From Bradyrhizobium oligotrophicum S58 (GTDB lineage Bacteria; Pseudomonadota; Alphaproteobacteria; Rhizobiales; Xanthobacteraceae), in NCBI RefSeq assembly GCF_000344805.1, contig NC_020453.1, positions 6,171,001-6,235,000 of the forward strand: a stretch of DNA of 64,000 bases, written 5' to 3'. Below the pieces are notes generated by a model. The model made no database searches, had not been told where the DNA came from, and worked only from the letters and a program-made list of their open reading frames with translations. A program made the position numbers and the translations under genes. This document shows, piece by piece, positions 8,110-16,722 of this stretch (positions are counted from its first letter, which is position 1; each line of letters starts with the position of its first letter).

Positions 8110-8742
8110 ATGCCCGATGTTCATACGCTCGCGCTGTTTTCCCTGGCATCTCTGGCGCTGACGGCAACGCCGGGCCCGGACATGCTGCTGATCGCGAGCC
8201 GCAGCATTGCACAGGGGCGATCCGTCGGGTTTGCGACACTGATGGGAATTCAGGCCGGAACCTATTGTCATGCTCTGGCTGCAGCCTTCGGGCTGTCCAA
8301 ATTGTTTCTGCTGGTCCCTGTCGCCTATGATGCCGTTCGCTATGCGGGTGCGGCTTATCTCTTGTTTCTGGCGTGGCAGGCGTTCACTTCGGACCGTCTG
8401 CTCGCGCCGACTTCCGGCGAAAGTGATCGGCGCTCGACCTTGGCGGCTTTTCGGCAGGGGCTGGTGACGAACCTGCTCAATCCAAAGATGGCGCTGTTCG
8501 TTCTGGCGCTCTTTCCGCAATTCATCCAGGCCGATGCTGGATCGATGGCGCTCCAGGTGATGACGCTGGCGACCGTGCTCAATGCGATCGGCCTGCTCGT
8601 GAACGGAGCCGTCATCGCGGTTGCGAGCCGTGTCGGCACCAACGTCTTCAGAAGCAGCCGCCTCGGCCGCTGGCCGCAATATCTGCTGGGAACGGTGTTT
8701 GGAGCGCTCGCCCTGAGGCTGGCCTTCGACGGGAAGCGTTAG
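8110..8742 (+). CDS. LysE/RhtB family amino-acid exporter
   Basis: 210 residues with about six hydrophobic segments. The N-terminal ALTATPGPDMLLIASRSIAQG motif, with the PGP turn, is the LysE/RhtB signature, followed by the YAGAAYLLFLAWQAF segment and NLLNPKMALFVLALFPQFI in the middle. Such proteins export amino acids or their analogues across the inner membrane. Substrate is unknown. A GGAGGAC ribosome-binding site precedes the ATG. It is followed after about 260 non-coding bases by a second LysE-family gene. Confidence 0.87.
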   Translation: MPDVHTLALFSLASLALTATPGPDMLLIASRSIAQGRSVGFATLMGIQAGTYCHALAAAFGLSKLFLLVPVAYDAVRYAGAAYLLFLAWQAFTSDRLLAPTSGESDRRSTLAAFRQGLVTNLLNPKMALFVLALFPQFIQADAGSMALQVMTLATVLNAIGLLVNGAVIAVASRVGTNVFRSSRLGRWPQYLLGTVFGALALRLAFDGKR

Positions 8743-9006
8743 GACTAGTGTGCGTCACCGAATTGATGTGCGCAATGACAACGATGAAGACTCAGTATGC
8801 CTGACGTAAAGATCAAGCGCTTCTCCGACCTGACGATTGCTCGGCAGACAAGTCCAAAATCAAAAGGAGACAGTTGGGGCTAATCTGGCCATGATCGAGT
8901 ACACGCAGCAGACCTAACTGCTGAGCCTATCGAAGTTCGCTCGCCGCAAGCCTTGACGCGGCGCGAGCGATATACCCTGATGAACGTCGAGATGACGGAG
9001 ACCAGC

Positions 9007-9633
9007 ATGACGATCGAGACATGGCTCGCATTTACCGGAACGTCCATCATCCTCCTGGTGATCCCGGGGCCAACCGTGCTGCTCGTGGTCTCCTATGCGC
9101 TGGGCCAGGGATGGCGAACCGCGCTGCCGACGGCGGCCGGCGTCGCGCTGGGCGACTTCACCGCCATGACCTTGTCCATGCTCGGCGTCGGCGCGCTGCT
9201 GGCGACGTCGGCGATGCTGTTCGCCGCGTTGAAATGGATCGGCGCGGCCTATCTGGTCTGGCTCGGGATCAAGCTATGGCAGGGCGGCGGCTCCTTCAAT
9301 GCGGTGCCGCGGACCGACAGGGCCTCGGCGCTGAAGATGCTCGGTCACGCCTGGATCGTCACGGCGCTGAACCCGAAGAGCATCACCTTCTTCGTCGCGT
9401 TCCTGCCGCAGTTTCTCAGTCCGAACGGCAGCTTCCTCACGCAACTGATCGTATTCGAAACCACGTTCGTCGTGCTCGCCTTCGCCAACGCCGTCGGCTA
9501 TGCGTTGATCGCCTCGCGCGCCCGCGCGCTCGTACGGAGCGCGAAGGTGACCCGCATCTTCAACAAGGCGGGCGGCACCCTCCTGATCGGCGCGGGTGTC
9601 GCCGCCGCAGCGGCGCGGACGGCGCAGAACTGA
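9007..9633 (+). CDS. LysE family translocator
   Basis: 208 residues from the ATG at 9007, chosen because GACGGAGACC lies just upstream and the protein then starts MTIETWLAFTG as relatives do; the frame is open to 8953. The signatures are VIPGPTVLLVVSYALGQG, WIGAAYLVWLGIKLW and NPKSITFFVAFLPQFL. Predicted inner-membrane exporter of amino acids or homoserine-like compounds. It is a distant paralogue of the upstream gene at 8110 rather than a recent copy. The 8743-9006 gap between them contains nothing recognisable. Confidence 0.87.
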   Translation: MTIETWLAFTGTSIILLVIPGPTVLLVVSYALGQGWRTALPTAAGVALGDFTAMTLSMLGVGALLATSAMLFAALKWIGAAYLVWLGIKLWQGGGSFNAVPRTDRASALKMLGHAWIVTALNPKSITFFVAFLPQFLSPNGSFLTQLIVFETTFVVLAFANAVGYALIASRARALVRSAKVTRIFNKAGGTLLIGAGVAAAAARTAQN

Positions 9634-9767
9634 ATGGGCTGCAACCTTCGGCAAGGCATGTCGCCGGCCACATCGGATGACAACGCCCGCGAAGCGTCAG
9701 TCAGGTTTCTGCAACGCGCAGATCAGGCTATAGTGCCGCCGTCACCTGTTATCGAGCAGGCTCTGCC

Positions 9768-10538
9768 ATGGCCGACACACACCCATCCAGTCCCGCGTTC
9801 TGGCCGTCGATCCAGCATGAGGCCCGGCGCATCGCTGAATCCGACCCCGTGTTCGGCCCCGCCCTGTCGGCTGCAATCCTCGACCATTCTGATCTCGGTA
9901 GCGCCGTCGCGCAGCAGATTGGCGTCCGCCTCGGCAGCGGCGATGGCGCGCGCGCCCGGTTTGCCTCGGTCGCACGCGAGGCGTATGCCGCCACGCCTGA
10001 ACTCGTCGAGGCGGCGGGTCGCGACCTCGGCGCGATCGCTGCGCGCGATCCGGCTGTAACGGCGCTGCTGCCGCCGCTGCTCAACTACAAAGGCTACATC
10101 GCGCTGCAGGCCCATCGCGTCGCGCATTGGCTCTGGACGAATGAACGATTCGACCTCGCGCTGCTGCTCCAGGCCGAGTCCTCGGCGTCACTGCAGGTGA
10201 GCATCCACCCTTCCGCGCGCATCGGGACCTCGGTGTTTCTCGATCACGCCACCGGCATCGTCATCGGCGCTTTCGCCGCGATCGGCGACGATGTCACGAT
10301 CCTGCAGAACGTCACCATCGGACGCCTCGACGCTCTGCCGGGCCGGGCCCCGCGGATCGGCCGCGGCGTGCTGCTGTCCTCGGGCACGACGGTGCTGGGC
10401 GATGTCGAGGTCGGCGACTTCGCCAAGGTCGGCGCCGGAGCGGTCGTCACCAGCGATGTGCCGGCCGGCTGCACGGCCATCGGCACGCCGGCGCGGCTGA
10501 CGAACTGTCCGGAGCAGCCGATCCCAGCCGGGGCATGA
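9768..10538 (+). CDS. cysE: Serine O-acetyltransferase homologue with altered active site
   Basis: 256 residues with the CysE layout: an N-terminal helical domain (SATase_N) with AARDPAV and YKGYIALQAHRVAHWLW, then a left-handed beta-helix of hexapeptide repeats. Canonical CysE makes O-acetylserine for cysteine synthesis. By alignment from memory to the E. coli enzyme, Asp92 is kept (residue 94), Asp157-His158 is kept (DHATG, 159-160), but Asp143 of the His-Asp dyad is Ser here (VSIHP, residue 145) and His193 is Ala (GRAP, residue 194). Activity may be reduced or directed at another acceptor. The gene stands alone, not beside cysK. Confidence 0.75.
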   Translation: MADTHPSSPAFWPSIQHEARRIAESDPVFGPALSAAILDHSDLGSAVAQQIGVRLGSGDGARARFASVAREAYAATPELVEAAGRDLGAIAARDPAVTALLPPLLNYKGYIALQAHRVAHWLWTNERFDLALLLQAESSASLQVSIHPSARIGTSVFLDHATGIVIGAFAAIGDDVTILQNVTIGRLDALPGRAPRIGRGVLLSSGTTVLGDVEVGDFAKVGAGAVVTSDVPAGCTAIGTPARLTNCPEQPIPAGA

Positions 10539-10556
10539 GCCGCATGGCAGCAGGCT

Positions 10557-10811
10557 CTACAACGGCGACTCGAGCTTGGCGGCGGTTGCGGAGATCAGGT
10601 CGCGGATCTTGTCGCATTCGGGAGCGAGCGAGGCGAGCGACGGATCCGACCTGATGCACCGGTCGAGATTGTCGACCGCCTGCCGCCAAACTTCCAGCTC
10701 GCGCCGCAGCCGTCTGAGCTGACTGGGCACCACGGCATCATGCGGGCTTTCTGCTTGCGCGCCGATGATGCGCAACGAATCCCGGGCGGGAAATGCGATG
10801 ATGTCGGCCAC
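10557..10811 (-). CDS. Hypothetical protein
   Basis: 84 residues, MADIIAFPARDSLR at the start, then a predicted pair of helices rich in Arg, Leu and Glu (QLRRLRRELEVWRQAVDNLDRCI). No signal peptide or membrane segment. The MADIIAFP opening is common to small alphaproteobacterial proteins of unknown role. It converges on the cysE-like gene with an 18-base gap. Function unknown. Confidence 0.55.
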   Translation of the reverse strand: MADIIAFPARDSLRIIGAQAESPHDAVVPSQLRRLRRELEVWRQAVDNLDRCIRSDPSLASLAPECDKIRDLISATAAKLESPL

Positions 10812-10946
10812 GGCAACGCCTCACTCAGAACTCAAGGGTGCCATTCGGACTGCGTCCCTGCGGAGGCCATTCCGAGCGGCAGCATGGCCCTGCGATCGCG
10901 CGGCAGGCAGGCCGCGGCGCGATCGACGCTTCCCGGCGATCTCGCC

Positions 10947-12632
10947 TCAGGCGGCAGCCCGATCGCTCAGGGCCTGGGCTTCGGCTGCAGCACGCGCCAT
11001 GCTGGACGACATCTCGTTGGTCACCGTGCTCTGCTCCTCCACCGCAGCCGCGGTCGAGGTCACGTACTCGCTGACGTTCTGGATCGCCTGCTTGATCGTG
11101 CCCAGCGATGTGACGACGCCTCCGGAGATATTGTTGAGGCTGTCGATCTCCTGGGCGATCTTGTCGGTCGCCGTCTTGGCCTGGGTGGCCAGGTTCTTGA
11201 CCTCCGAGGCGACGACGGCGAACCCTCTGCCCGCCTCGCCGGCGCGGGCCGACTCGATCGTGGCGTTCAGCGCCAGCAGGTTGATCTGGCCGGTGATGCT
11301 GTGGATCATCTCGACGATGCCGCTCATGGCCTGGGCGGCCGCGGACAGACGCTGCGCCTGGGCATCCGCCGAGGTCACACGGTCCACCGCACTGATGGCG
11401 GTCTCGCGCGACTTCGTCATGGCTTCGGAAATTTCCCGCACCGAGGCATTGAGCTCCTCGGCGCCTGCGGCAACCGATTCCATCATCGCCCGGACCCGCT
11501 CGTTGCCCATGCGAACGAAAACCTGCCGGGTGACGTCGGTGGCATATTTGACCACCTTGAACGGCTTGCCGTTGAGATCGAGGATCGGATTGTAGGACGC
11601 CTGGATATAGACTTCCTTGCCGCCCTTGCCGATGCGCTTGTATTCGGCGGACTGGTACTGGCCGCGGTTCAGGCTGGCCCAGAAATCGCGATAGGCGGAG
11701 CTGTCGCGCTCGGACGGCTCGACGAACATGCTGTGATGCTTGCCCTGGATCTCAGGCAGGGTGTAGCCGAGCGCATGCAGGAAGTTGGCGTTCGCGGTGA
11801 TGATCGTGCCGTCCATGCCGAACTCGATCACGGCCTGCGACTTGCCGATCGCATCGATCTGGCCGGCCAGGTCGGCATTCTTCAGCTTCTGGGCGGTGAC
11901 GTCGGTCGCGAACTTGACGACCCCGATCGGCTTGCCTGAGGCATCGAACACCGGGTTGTAGGTGGCCAGGATCCACACTTCCTTGCCGCCCTTGCCGATG
12001 CGCTTGTATTCGCCGCTCTGGTATTCGCCGCGATTGAGCGCAGCCCAGAATTCGCGATAGGCCGGACTGTCGCGCAGCGCCGGCTCGACGAACATGCTGT
12101 GATGCTTGCCCTGGATCTCGTCGAGGCGATAGCCCAGCGCACCGAGAAAGTTCTGGTTGGCATTGACGATGGTGCCGTCCAGCTTGAACTCGATCATGGC
12201 CTGCGCGCGATCGATGGCCGTCAGCTTGGCCCCGTCGGCCATGCTCTTCAGCTTCTTCTGGGTGATGTCGGTCGCGAACTTGACGACCTTCACCGGCTTG
12301 CCGGAGCTGTCGAGGACCGGATTGTAGGACGCTTCGATCCAGATCTCGGCGCCGCCCTTGGCGATGCGCTTGAACTCGGCAGCCTTGAATTCACCCCGGT
12401 TCAGCGCCGCCCAGAACTCGCGGTAGGCGGAGCTGTCGCGCTCGGACGGGTCGACTAACATGCTGTGCGACCTGCCCTTGATCTCGTTCAGCTGATAGCC
12501 GAGCGCATCGAGGAAATTCTGGTTCGCTGTGATGATCGTGCCGTCGAGCTGGAATTCGATGACAGCCATTGCGCGACTGAGGGCGGCGAGCTGAGCCTCG
12601 GCATCCGAGCGGCTGTTCGAGCGAAACAACAA
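10947..12632 (-). CDS. Soluble chemoreceptor with three PAS domains
   Basis: 561 residues with no membrane segment. Three PAS domains repeat with an exact 122-residue period (core IEF-x-LDGTI at about residues 25, 147 and 269), each with the pattern NANFLx[21 protein letters not shown] and KGGxExWIxAxYNP. A compact methyl-accepting signalling domain follows (about 385-561) with the hairpin tip [23 protein letters not shown]. The layout resembles Aer/BdlA-type cytoplasmic sensors that detect redox, oxygen or a bound cofactor and signal to CheA. No CheB/CheR tether pentapeptide is seen at the C-terminus. The PAS copies are also similar at DNA level, implying internal duplication. Confidence 0.9.
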   Translation of the reverse strand: MLFRSNSRSDAEAQLAALSRAMAVIEFQLDGTIITANQNFLDALGYQLNEIKGRSHSMLVDPSERDSSAYREFWAALNRGEFKAAEFKRIAKGGAEIWIEASYNPVLDSSGKPVKVVKFATDITQKKLKSMADGAKLTAIDRAQAMIEFKLDGTIVNANQNFLGALGYRLDEIQGKHHSMFVEPALRDSPAYREFWAALNRGEYQSGEYKRIGKGGKEVWILATYNPVFDASGKPIGVVKFATDVTAQKLKNADLAGQIDAIGKSQAVIEFGMDGTIITANANFLHALGYTLPEIQGKHHSMFVEPSERDSSAYRDFWASLNRGQYQSAEYKRIGKGGKEVYIQASYNPILDLNGKPFKVVKYATDVTRQVFVRMGNERVRAMMESVAAGAEELNASVREISEAMTKSRETAISAVDRVTSADAQAQRLSAAAQAMSGIVEMIHSITGQINLLALNATIESARAGEAGRGFAVVASEVKNLATQAKTATDKIAQEIDSLNNISGGVVTSLGTIKQAIQNVSEYVTSTAAAVEEQSTVTNEMSSSMARAAAEAQALSDRAAA

Positions 12633-12928
12633 GGTATCCTCCGAATGCTAGGCTGGTTTTCAGGTATTCGGCGGCGAACGATGCATGTCGCAAACGACCG
12701 AAACTCTATATGCCTAAAATTGACGGAACTTGTTCCACTATCGTTAAAGCGAAAGGGTGAATCCGGGATTTCCGTATTTCTACTCGTGCGACATCGCGCC
12801 CGACGGGGCTGCTTTATGCCACCAAATGCGCTGCGACCGCCCGCGCACCGGCCGCGATGCCTGGAGATCGCACAGTCGGCGGCGGTCGGGCCCCGTGCGT
12901 CTACGGGCATGTCATGGCGCGGAGTTGG
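12633..12928. other. Intergenic region upstream of the PAS chemoreceptor
   Basis: About 296 bases between the chemoreceptor start and the end of the DUF899 gene. The 12690-12760 part is AT-richer and probably contains the chemoreceptor promoter on the minus strand. No coding frame or repeat is recognised. Confidence 0.4.
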
Positions 12929-13678
12929 CTATGATCCGCAGTGACAGGCCGGCCCGTTGCCCCCCTCGTACTCATCATGCAGGCGAACCCAGTCGGAGAG
13001 ATTGCCGCGTCCGGTCTCGTTGCGGCCCTTCGGCGTGAGGTCGAGATAATGATAGGCTCCGATCAGCGGATCGCCGCCGCGAGAGCGGACCTGAAACGTG
13101 CAGAAGATGTCGCCGGCGTCGTCCTTGTAGAACACGGTCAGGCCCGGCAACTCGGGCGACCTCCCGCGCAGGGGCGCGAAATTGTAGATGGCGTCGCCGC
13201 TGGCGATCTGCGCGTCGGAGAACGAGACCTGATAGTCGAAATTGAAGGCGCTGCCCTCGGACGAGACCCAGTCGAAGGTCCAGCCCATGCGCGCCTTGAA
13301 CGGCGCGATCTCGGCCAGCGGCGCGCGTGACACCACGACCAGGGTGACGTCGTGCTGCCGGAGATGCTGGTTGGCGCCGTCGATGTGGTCGCACAGGAAC
13401 GAGCAGCCGGGACAGCGATGCGGATCGCCCGGCGCCATCATGAAGTGATAGACGATCAGCTGACTGCGTCCGTGAAACAGGCCGCCGAGGCTCACGGGTC
13501 CCGTTGGTGACTGGAACAGATAATCCTTCTCGACCCTGACCCAAGGCAGGGCCCGCCGGGCTTCGGCCAGCGCGTCGCGCTGCCGCATGAACGCCTTTTC
13601 GCGGGCGAGATGGGCGCGATGCGCTTCGGTCCATTCGGACTTCGAGACGATCGTGGAGACGATGGTGCGGCTTGTCAT
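12929..13678 (-). CDS. DUF899 family thioredoxin-like protein
   Basis: 249 residues from the ATG at 13678, preceded by a GAGGACC ribosome-binding site; the frame is open further upstream but without homology. The segments KDYLFQSPTGPVSLGGLFHGRSQL, HFMMAPGDPHRCPGCSFLCDH and VFYKDDAGDIFCTF are typical of DUF899, a thioredoxin-fold family. The CPGCSFLCD cysteines correspond to the possible redox site. Cellular role is not established. It runs the same direction as the GntR regulator upstream but about 100 bases apart, so a shared operon is uncertain. Confidence 0.85.
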   Translation of the reverse strand: MTSRTIVSTIVSKSEWTEAHRAHLAREKAFMRQRDALAEARRALPWVRVEKDYLFQSPTGPVSLGGLFHGRSQLIVYHFMMAPGDPHRCPGCSFLCDHIDGANQHLRQHDVTLVVVSRAPLAEIAPFKARMGWTFDWVSSEGSAFNFDYQVSFSDAQIASGDAIYNFAPLRGRSPELPGLTVFYKDDAGDIFCTFQVRSRGGDPLIGAYHYLDLTPKGRNETGRGNLSDWVRLHDEYEGGNGPACHCGS

Positions 13679-13781
13679 GGCGAGGTCCTCCGATGTCTCC
13701 AAAGGACGATCGGAACGCCCCCCGCCCGACATCGGGCCCCACTGCTTTTTCGGGGGGTGCGCCGTCGCAGCACCGGCTCGC

Positions 13782-14480
13782 CTACTCGGCCGCGCGCGAT
13801 TTCGCCGCGCCGGCACGGCCGGCCACCGCCGAGCGCTGCCGCTCGGCCAGGCCGAGCACCATGTCGGAGAAACGCTCACCCTGCGCCAGCACGTGGTCGT
13901 GCAGCCGCGTCGCGGCGAGCTGCTCGTCACCGGCGCGGATGGCGTCGAGCACACCGCCATGCTCCTGCAACGACTGCAGCAGCCGGTTGCGCGCGCGCAG
14001 CTGGATGCGGCGATAGGCGCTCAGGCGCTTGTGCAGGGCCAGCGCCTGGTCGGCGAGAAAGCCGTTGCAGCTCGCACGGTAGATCGCCTCGTGAAAAATC
14101 CGGTTATCGGCGTAGTACTGCTCGCTGTCGCCGGCACGCGCGGCCACCTCGCAGGCGCGATGAGCGGCCTCCATCGCCGCGTCGTTTTCCGGCGTGAGCC
14201 GGCGCGCCGCGAGCCGCCCGCAGGCGCTCTCGATCTCGGCCATGGTCTCGAACATCTCGAACAGCCGGGTCGGTGACGGCACGCTGACGATGGCGCCGCG
14301 GCGCGGCCTGACGTCGATGAAGCCTTCCGAGCCGAGCTGGAGCAACGCCTCCCGGATCGGCGTCCGCGACACACCGAATCGCTCCGCCAGCGAAACCTCG
14401 TCCAGCCGGTCGCCAGGCAGGAATTCCCCCGCGATCACAGCATCTTCGATCGCCTGCTTCAGTCGGAAGGCCTGGCTCAT
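13782..14480 (-). CDS. matR: GntR family (FCD) regulator of the malonate operon
   Basis: 232 residues from the ATG at 14480. The N-terminal winged helix has DRLDEVSLAERFGVSRTPIREALLQLG, the GntR signature, and the C-terminal helical FCD domain carries metal/ligand-type residues in the pattern of D..FH (DNRIFHEAIYRAS) and later H (LQEHGGVLDAIRAGD). It is divergent from the TRAP-malonyl-CoA genes, the arrangement of MatR in rhizobial mat loci. Known MatR proteins bind a site close to TTGTATAC; a TTGTATGCAA lies in the shared intergenic region. The malonate role is inferred from neighbours. Confidence 0.8.
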   Translation of the reverse strand: MSQAFRLKQAIEDAVIAGEFLPGDRLDEVSLAERFGVSRTPIREALLQLGSEGFIDVRPRRGAIVSVPSPTRLFEMFETMAEIESACGRLAARRLTPENDAAMEAAHRACEVAARAGDSEQYYADNRIFHEAIYRASCNGFLADQALALHKRLSAYRRIQLRARNRLLQSLQEHGGVLDAIRAGDEQLAATRLHDHVLAQGERFSDMVLGLAERQRSAVAGRAGAAKSRAAE

Positions 14481-14603
14481 TGCATACACTCTCGGGCCAA
14501 ATTCCATACCACACACTTGACAACGAATACAGCATGCAATCAATATATAAATTGTATGCAAGATTGTGAATTAAAAATGCAATGATCGAATGGGGGGTAT
14601 GGA
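14481..14603. promoter_or_regulatory. Divergent matR/mat operon control region
   Basis: 123 AT-rich bases between divergent starts. It contains a near-palindrome TTGTATGCAA at 14552-14561, close to GntR/FCD and MatR-type operators, and a widely spaced perfect inverted repeat, ATTCCATACC at 14501-14510 with GGTATGGAAT at 14596-14605, the second half of which covers the start codon of the plus-strand gene. The AATATATAAAT patch at 14542-14552 could hold a -10 element. Binding is inferred from sequence only. Confidence 0.55.
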
Positions 14604-14798
14604 ATGAGACTGTTTCGACGCCGGGCACTGGCGCTCGGCCTTGCGATGCCTGCTCTGCTGCGGGCCGGCCGCGCCACTGCCGCCACGGTGCTGAAGATCT
14701 CGCACCAGTTTCCCGGCGGAACCGCCACCGAGGGCGACTTCCGTGACAGCGAGAACTGCGTCCGCCTGATCAAGCTCGCCAGGGAGGTCGGCGCATGA
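14604..14798 (+). pseudogene. matP: TRAP solute-binding protein remnant (DctP/MatP), internally deleted
   Basis: Only 64 codons. Residues 1-27 form a signal peptide (MRLFRRRALALGL... AATA), then VLKISHQFPGG-TATEGDFRD, which is the usual mature N-terminus of a DctP family protein. This is followed directly by SENCVRLIKLAREVGA, which resembles the extreme C-terminus of such proteins. About 280 central residues that form the binding fold are absent and the reading frame is intact, as from an in-frame deletion. The stop overlaps the next start (ATGA), so translational coupling to the membrane subunits is kept. It cannot bind a ligand as it stands. Confidence 0.75.
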
Positions 14799-15352
14799 GC
14801 GCGCATGGCGTCGATCTCGGGCACACCGCCGTCGTGACGACGGCGCGGCCCGGCTCTGTCACGGCGCGGATCGTCAGCGCCATGGCGCTGCTCAACCGGA
14901 CCATCGTCATCTTCTGCTCGATCGCCCTGATCGCCGCGAGCGCGATCCTGAGCTACAGCGTCGCCTCCCGCTATTTCTTCAACGCCGCCACCTATTGGCA
15001 GGACGAGGCGGCGGTGTTCCTGCTGGTCGGCAGCACCTTCATGTCCACCGCCTTCGTGCAGTCGAACCGCGGCCACATCGGCATCGAGGCGCTGACCGGC
15101 TATCTCACGCGGCGCGGCAATGCGATGCGCATCTTCATCGTCGATCTGACGAGCCTGCTGTTCTGCAGCTTCTTCTCCTGGAAATCCTGGACGCTGCTTC
15201 ACGAAGCGTGGGTCGACGGGCAGGTGTCCGGTTCGACCTGGGCGCCGCCGCTGTGGATTCCCTACAGCCTGATGGCCGTCGGCATGACCCTGATGACCCT
15301 GCAGATCGCGCTTCAGCTCGCATCGCAGATCGACGGATGGAGGAGCAAATGA
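14795..15352 (+). CDS. matQ: TRAP transporter small membrane subunit (DctQ type)
   Basis: 185 residues with four predicted membrane segments (about 30-55, 75-95, 115-135, 150-172). The motif YWQDEAAVFLLVGSTFMSTAFVQSNRGHIGIE is typical of DctQ subunits. With the large subunit and a periplasmic binding protein it forms a Na+-driven dicarboxylate-type importer. The start overlaps the upstream remnant by four bases and its own stop overlaps the DctM start (ATGA), so these genes are co-translated. Malonate is the probable substrate because the next two genes encode malonyl-CoA enzymes; relatives are called MatPQM in Sinorhizobium. Confidence 0.83.
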   Translation: MSAHGVDLGHTAVVTTARPGSVTARIVSAMALLNRTIVIFCSIALIAASAILSYSVASRYFFNAATYWQDEAAVFLLVGSTFMSTAFVQSNRGHIGIEALTGYLTRRGNAMRIFIVDLTSLLFCSFFSWKSWTLLHEAWVDGQVSGSTWAPPLWIPYSLMAVGMTLMTLQIALQLASQIDGWRSK

Positions 15353-16704
15353 GCACGCTTGCTGTCGGAATGATGTATGGCGGCGCGACGCTTGCCATCA
15401 TGGCCTCGGGCATGCCGATCGCGCTCGCGCTCGGCACCGTCGCCGTCATCTTCATGTACTTCTTCATGCCCGGCGCATCGCTCGATACGGTGACGCAGAA
15501 CGTCTATGAGGAAATGGCCTCGATCACGCTGCTCGCGATCCCGCTGTTCATCCTCAAGGGCGCGGCGATCGGCAAGTCGAAGGCGGGCCAGGATCTCTAC
15601 AGCGCCATGCACGTCTGGATGGGCCGCATTCCCGGCGGTCTCGGCATCGCCAACGTGTTCGCCTGCGCGCTGTTCGCGGCGATGGCCGGCTCGTCGCCGG
15701 CGACCTGCTCCGCGATCGGCTCGGCCGGCATTCCCGAGATGCGCAAGCGCGGCTATTCCGGCGGCTTCGCGGCCGGCGTCATCGCCGCCGGCGGCACGCT
15801 TGGCATCCTGCTGCCGCCCTCGATCACGATGATCCTGTATGCGGTCGCGGCCGAGCAGTCGCTCGGGCGGCTGTTCCTGGCCGGCATCGGTCCGGGGCTG
15901 CTGCTGGTGGTGCTGTTCGCGGCCTATGCGGTGACGAAGTTCAAGGCCGAGTACCGCGCGGCGCAGCGCGCCTATGCCGCCGATCCCGCCGCGCATCCGA
16001 TCCTGGCGAAGGAGCACTTCACGATGGCGATGCGGTTCGGCTCGCTGCCGCGGGTGATGCCGTTCATCGTGCTGCTCAGCGGCGTCATGATCGCGCTCTA
16101 TGGCGGCTATGCCACGCCGTCGGAGACGGCCGGCCTCGGCGGCATCCTGGCGCTCGCTCTGATCGCACTGATCTACGGCGTCTGGCGCCCGGCCGATCTC
16201 GCGCCGATCCTGGAATCGACGCTGAAGGAATCCACCATGCTGATGCTGATCATCGGCATGTCCCTGCTCTACTCCTACGTGATGAGCTACCTGCACATCA
16301 GCCAGGGCGCGGCACAGGCCATCGTTGCCCTGCAGCTGTCGCGCTGGCTGCTGCTGGCGGCAATCCTCGTGATGGTGGTCGTGCTCGGCTTCTTCCTGCC
16401 GCCGGTCTCGATCATCCTGATGACCGCACCGATCATCCTGCCGCCGCTCAAGGCCGCCGGCTTCGACCTGATCTGGTTCGGTGTCGTCATGACCATCGTC
16501 ATGGAGATGGGCCTGATCCATCCGCCGGTGGGCCTGAACATCTTCGTCATCCGGAACATCGCGCCCGACATCCCGTTGCGCGACGTGATCTGGGGCACGC
16601 TGCCATTCGTGCTGTTGATGGCGTTCGCGGTGGTCCTGCTGTGCCTGGTGCCGTCGATCTCCACCTGGTTGCCCAACCTGGTGATGGGCCTCCCTTCCCG
16701 CTAG
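15349..16704 (+). CDS. matM: TRAP transporter large permease subunit (DctM type)
   Basis: 451 residues, about twelve hydrophobic segments. Family marks include MASGMPIALALG, IPLFILKGAAIGKS, MAGSSPATCSAIGSAGIPEM-, AAGGTLGILLPPSITM and the C-terminal MGLIHPPVGLNIFVI. The ATG at 15349 overlaps the matQ stop; open frame continues upstream in the matQ region but is a shadow. It is the translocating subunit of the malonate-type TRAP importer. Only three bases separate it from the ATG region of the decarboxylase gene. Confidence 0.9.
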   Translation: MSTLAVGMMYGGATLAIMASGMPIALALGTVAVIFMYFFMPGASLDTVTQNVYEEMASITLLAIPLFILKGAAIGKSKAGQDLYSAMHVWMGRIPGGLGIANVFACALFAAMAGSSPATCSAIGSAGIPEMRKRGYSGGFAAGVIAAGGTLGILLPPSITMILYAVAAEQSLGRLFLAGIGPGLLLVVLFAAYAVTKFKAEYRAAQRAYAADPAAHPILAKEHFTMAMRFGSLPRVMPFIVLLSGVMIALYGGYATPSETAGLGGILALALIALIYGVWRPADLAPILESTLKESTMLMLIIGMSLLYSYVMSYLHISQGAAQAIVALQLSRWLLLAAILVMVVVLGFFLPPVSIILMTAPIILPPLKAAGFDLIWFGVVMTIVMEMGLIHPPVGLNIFVIRNIAPDIPLRDVIWGTLPFVLLMAFAVVLLCLVPSISTWLPNLVMGLPSR

Positions 16705-16722
16705 CCGATGGAGCTTCAAACC

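Noticed and set aside
8743..9006. Possible small gene between the two LysE-family genes
   Set aside because: No frame with a ribosome-binding site and coherent product; only the last part serves as leader of the second gene.
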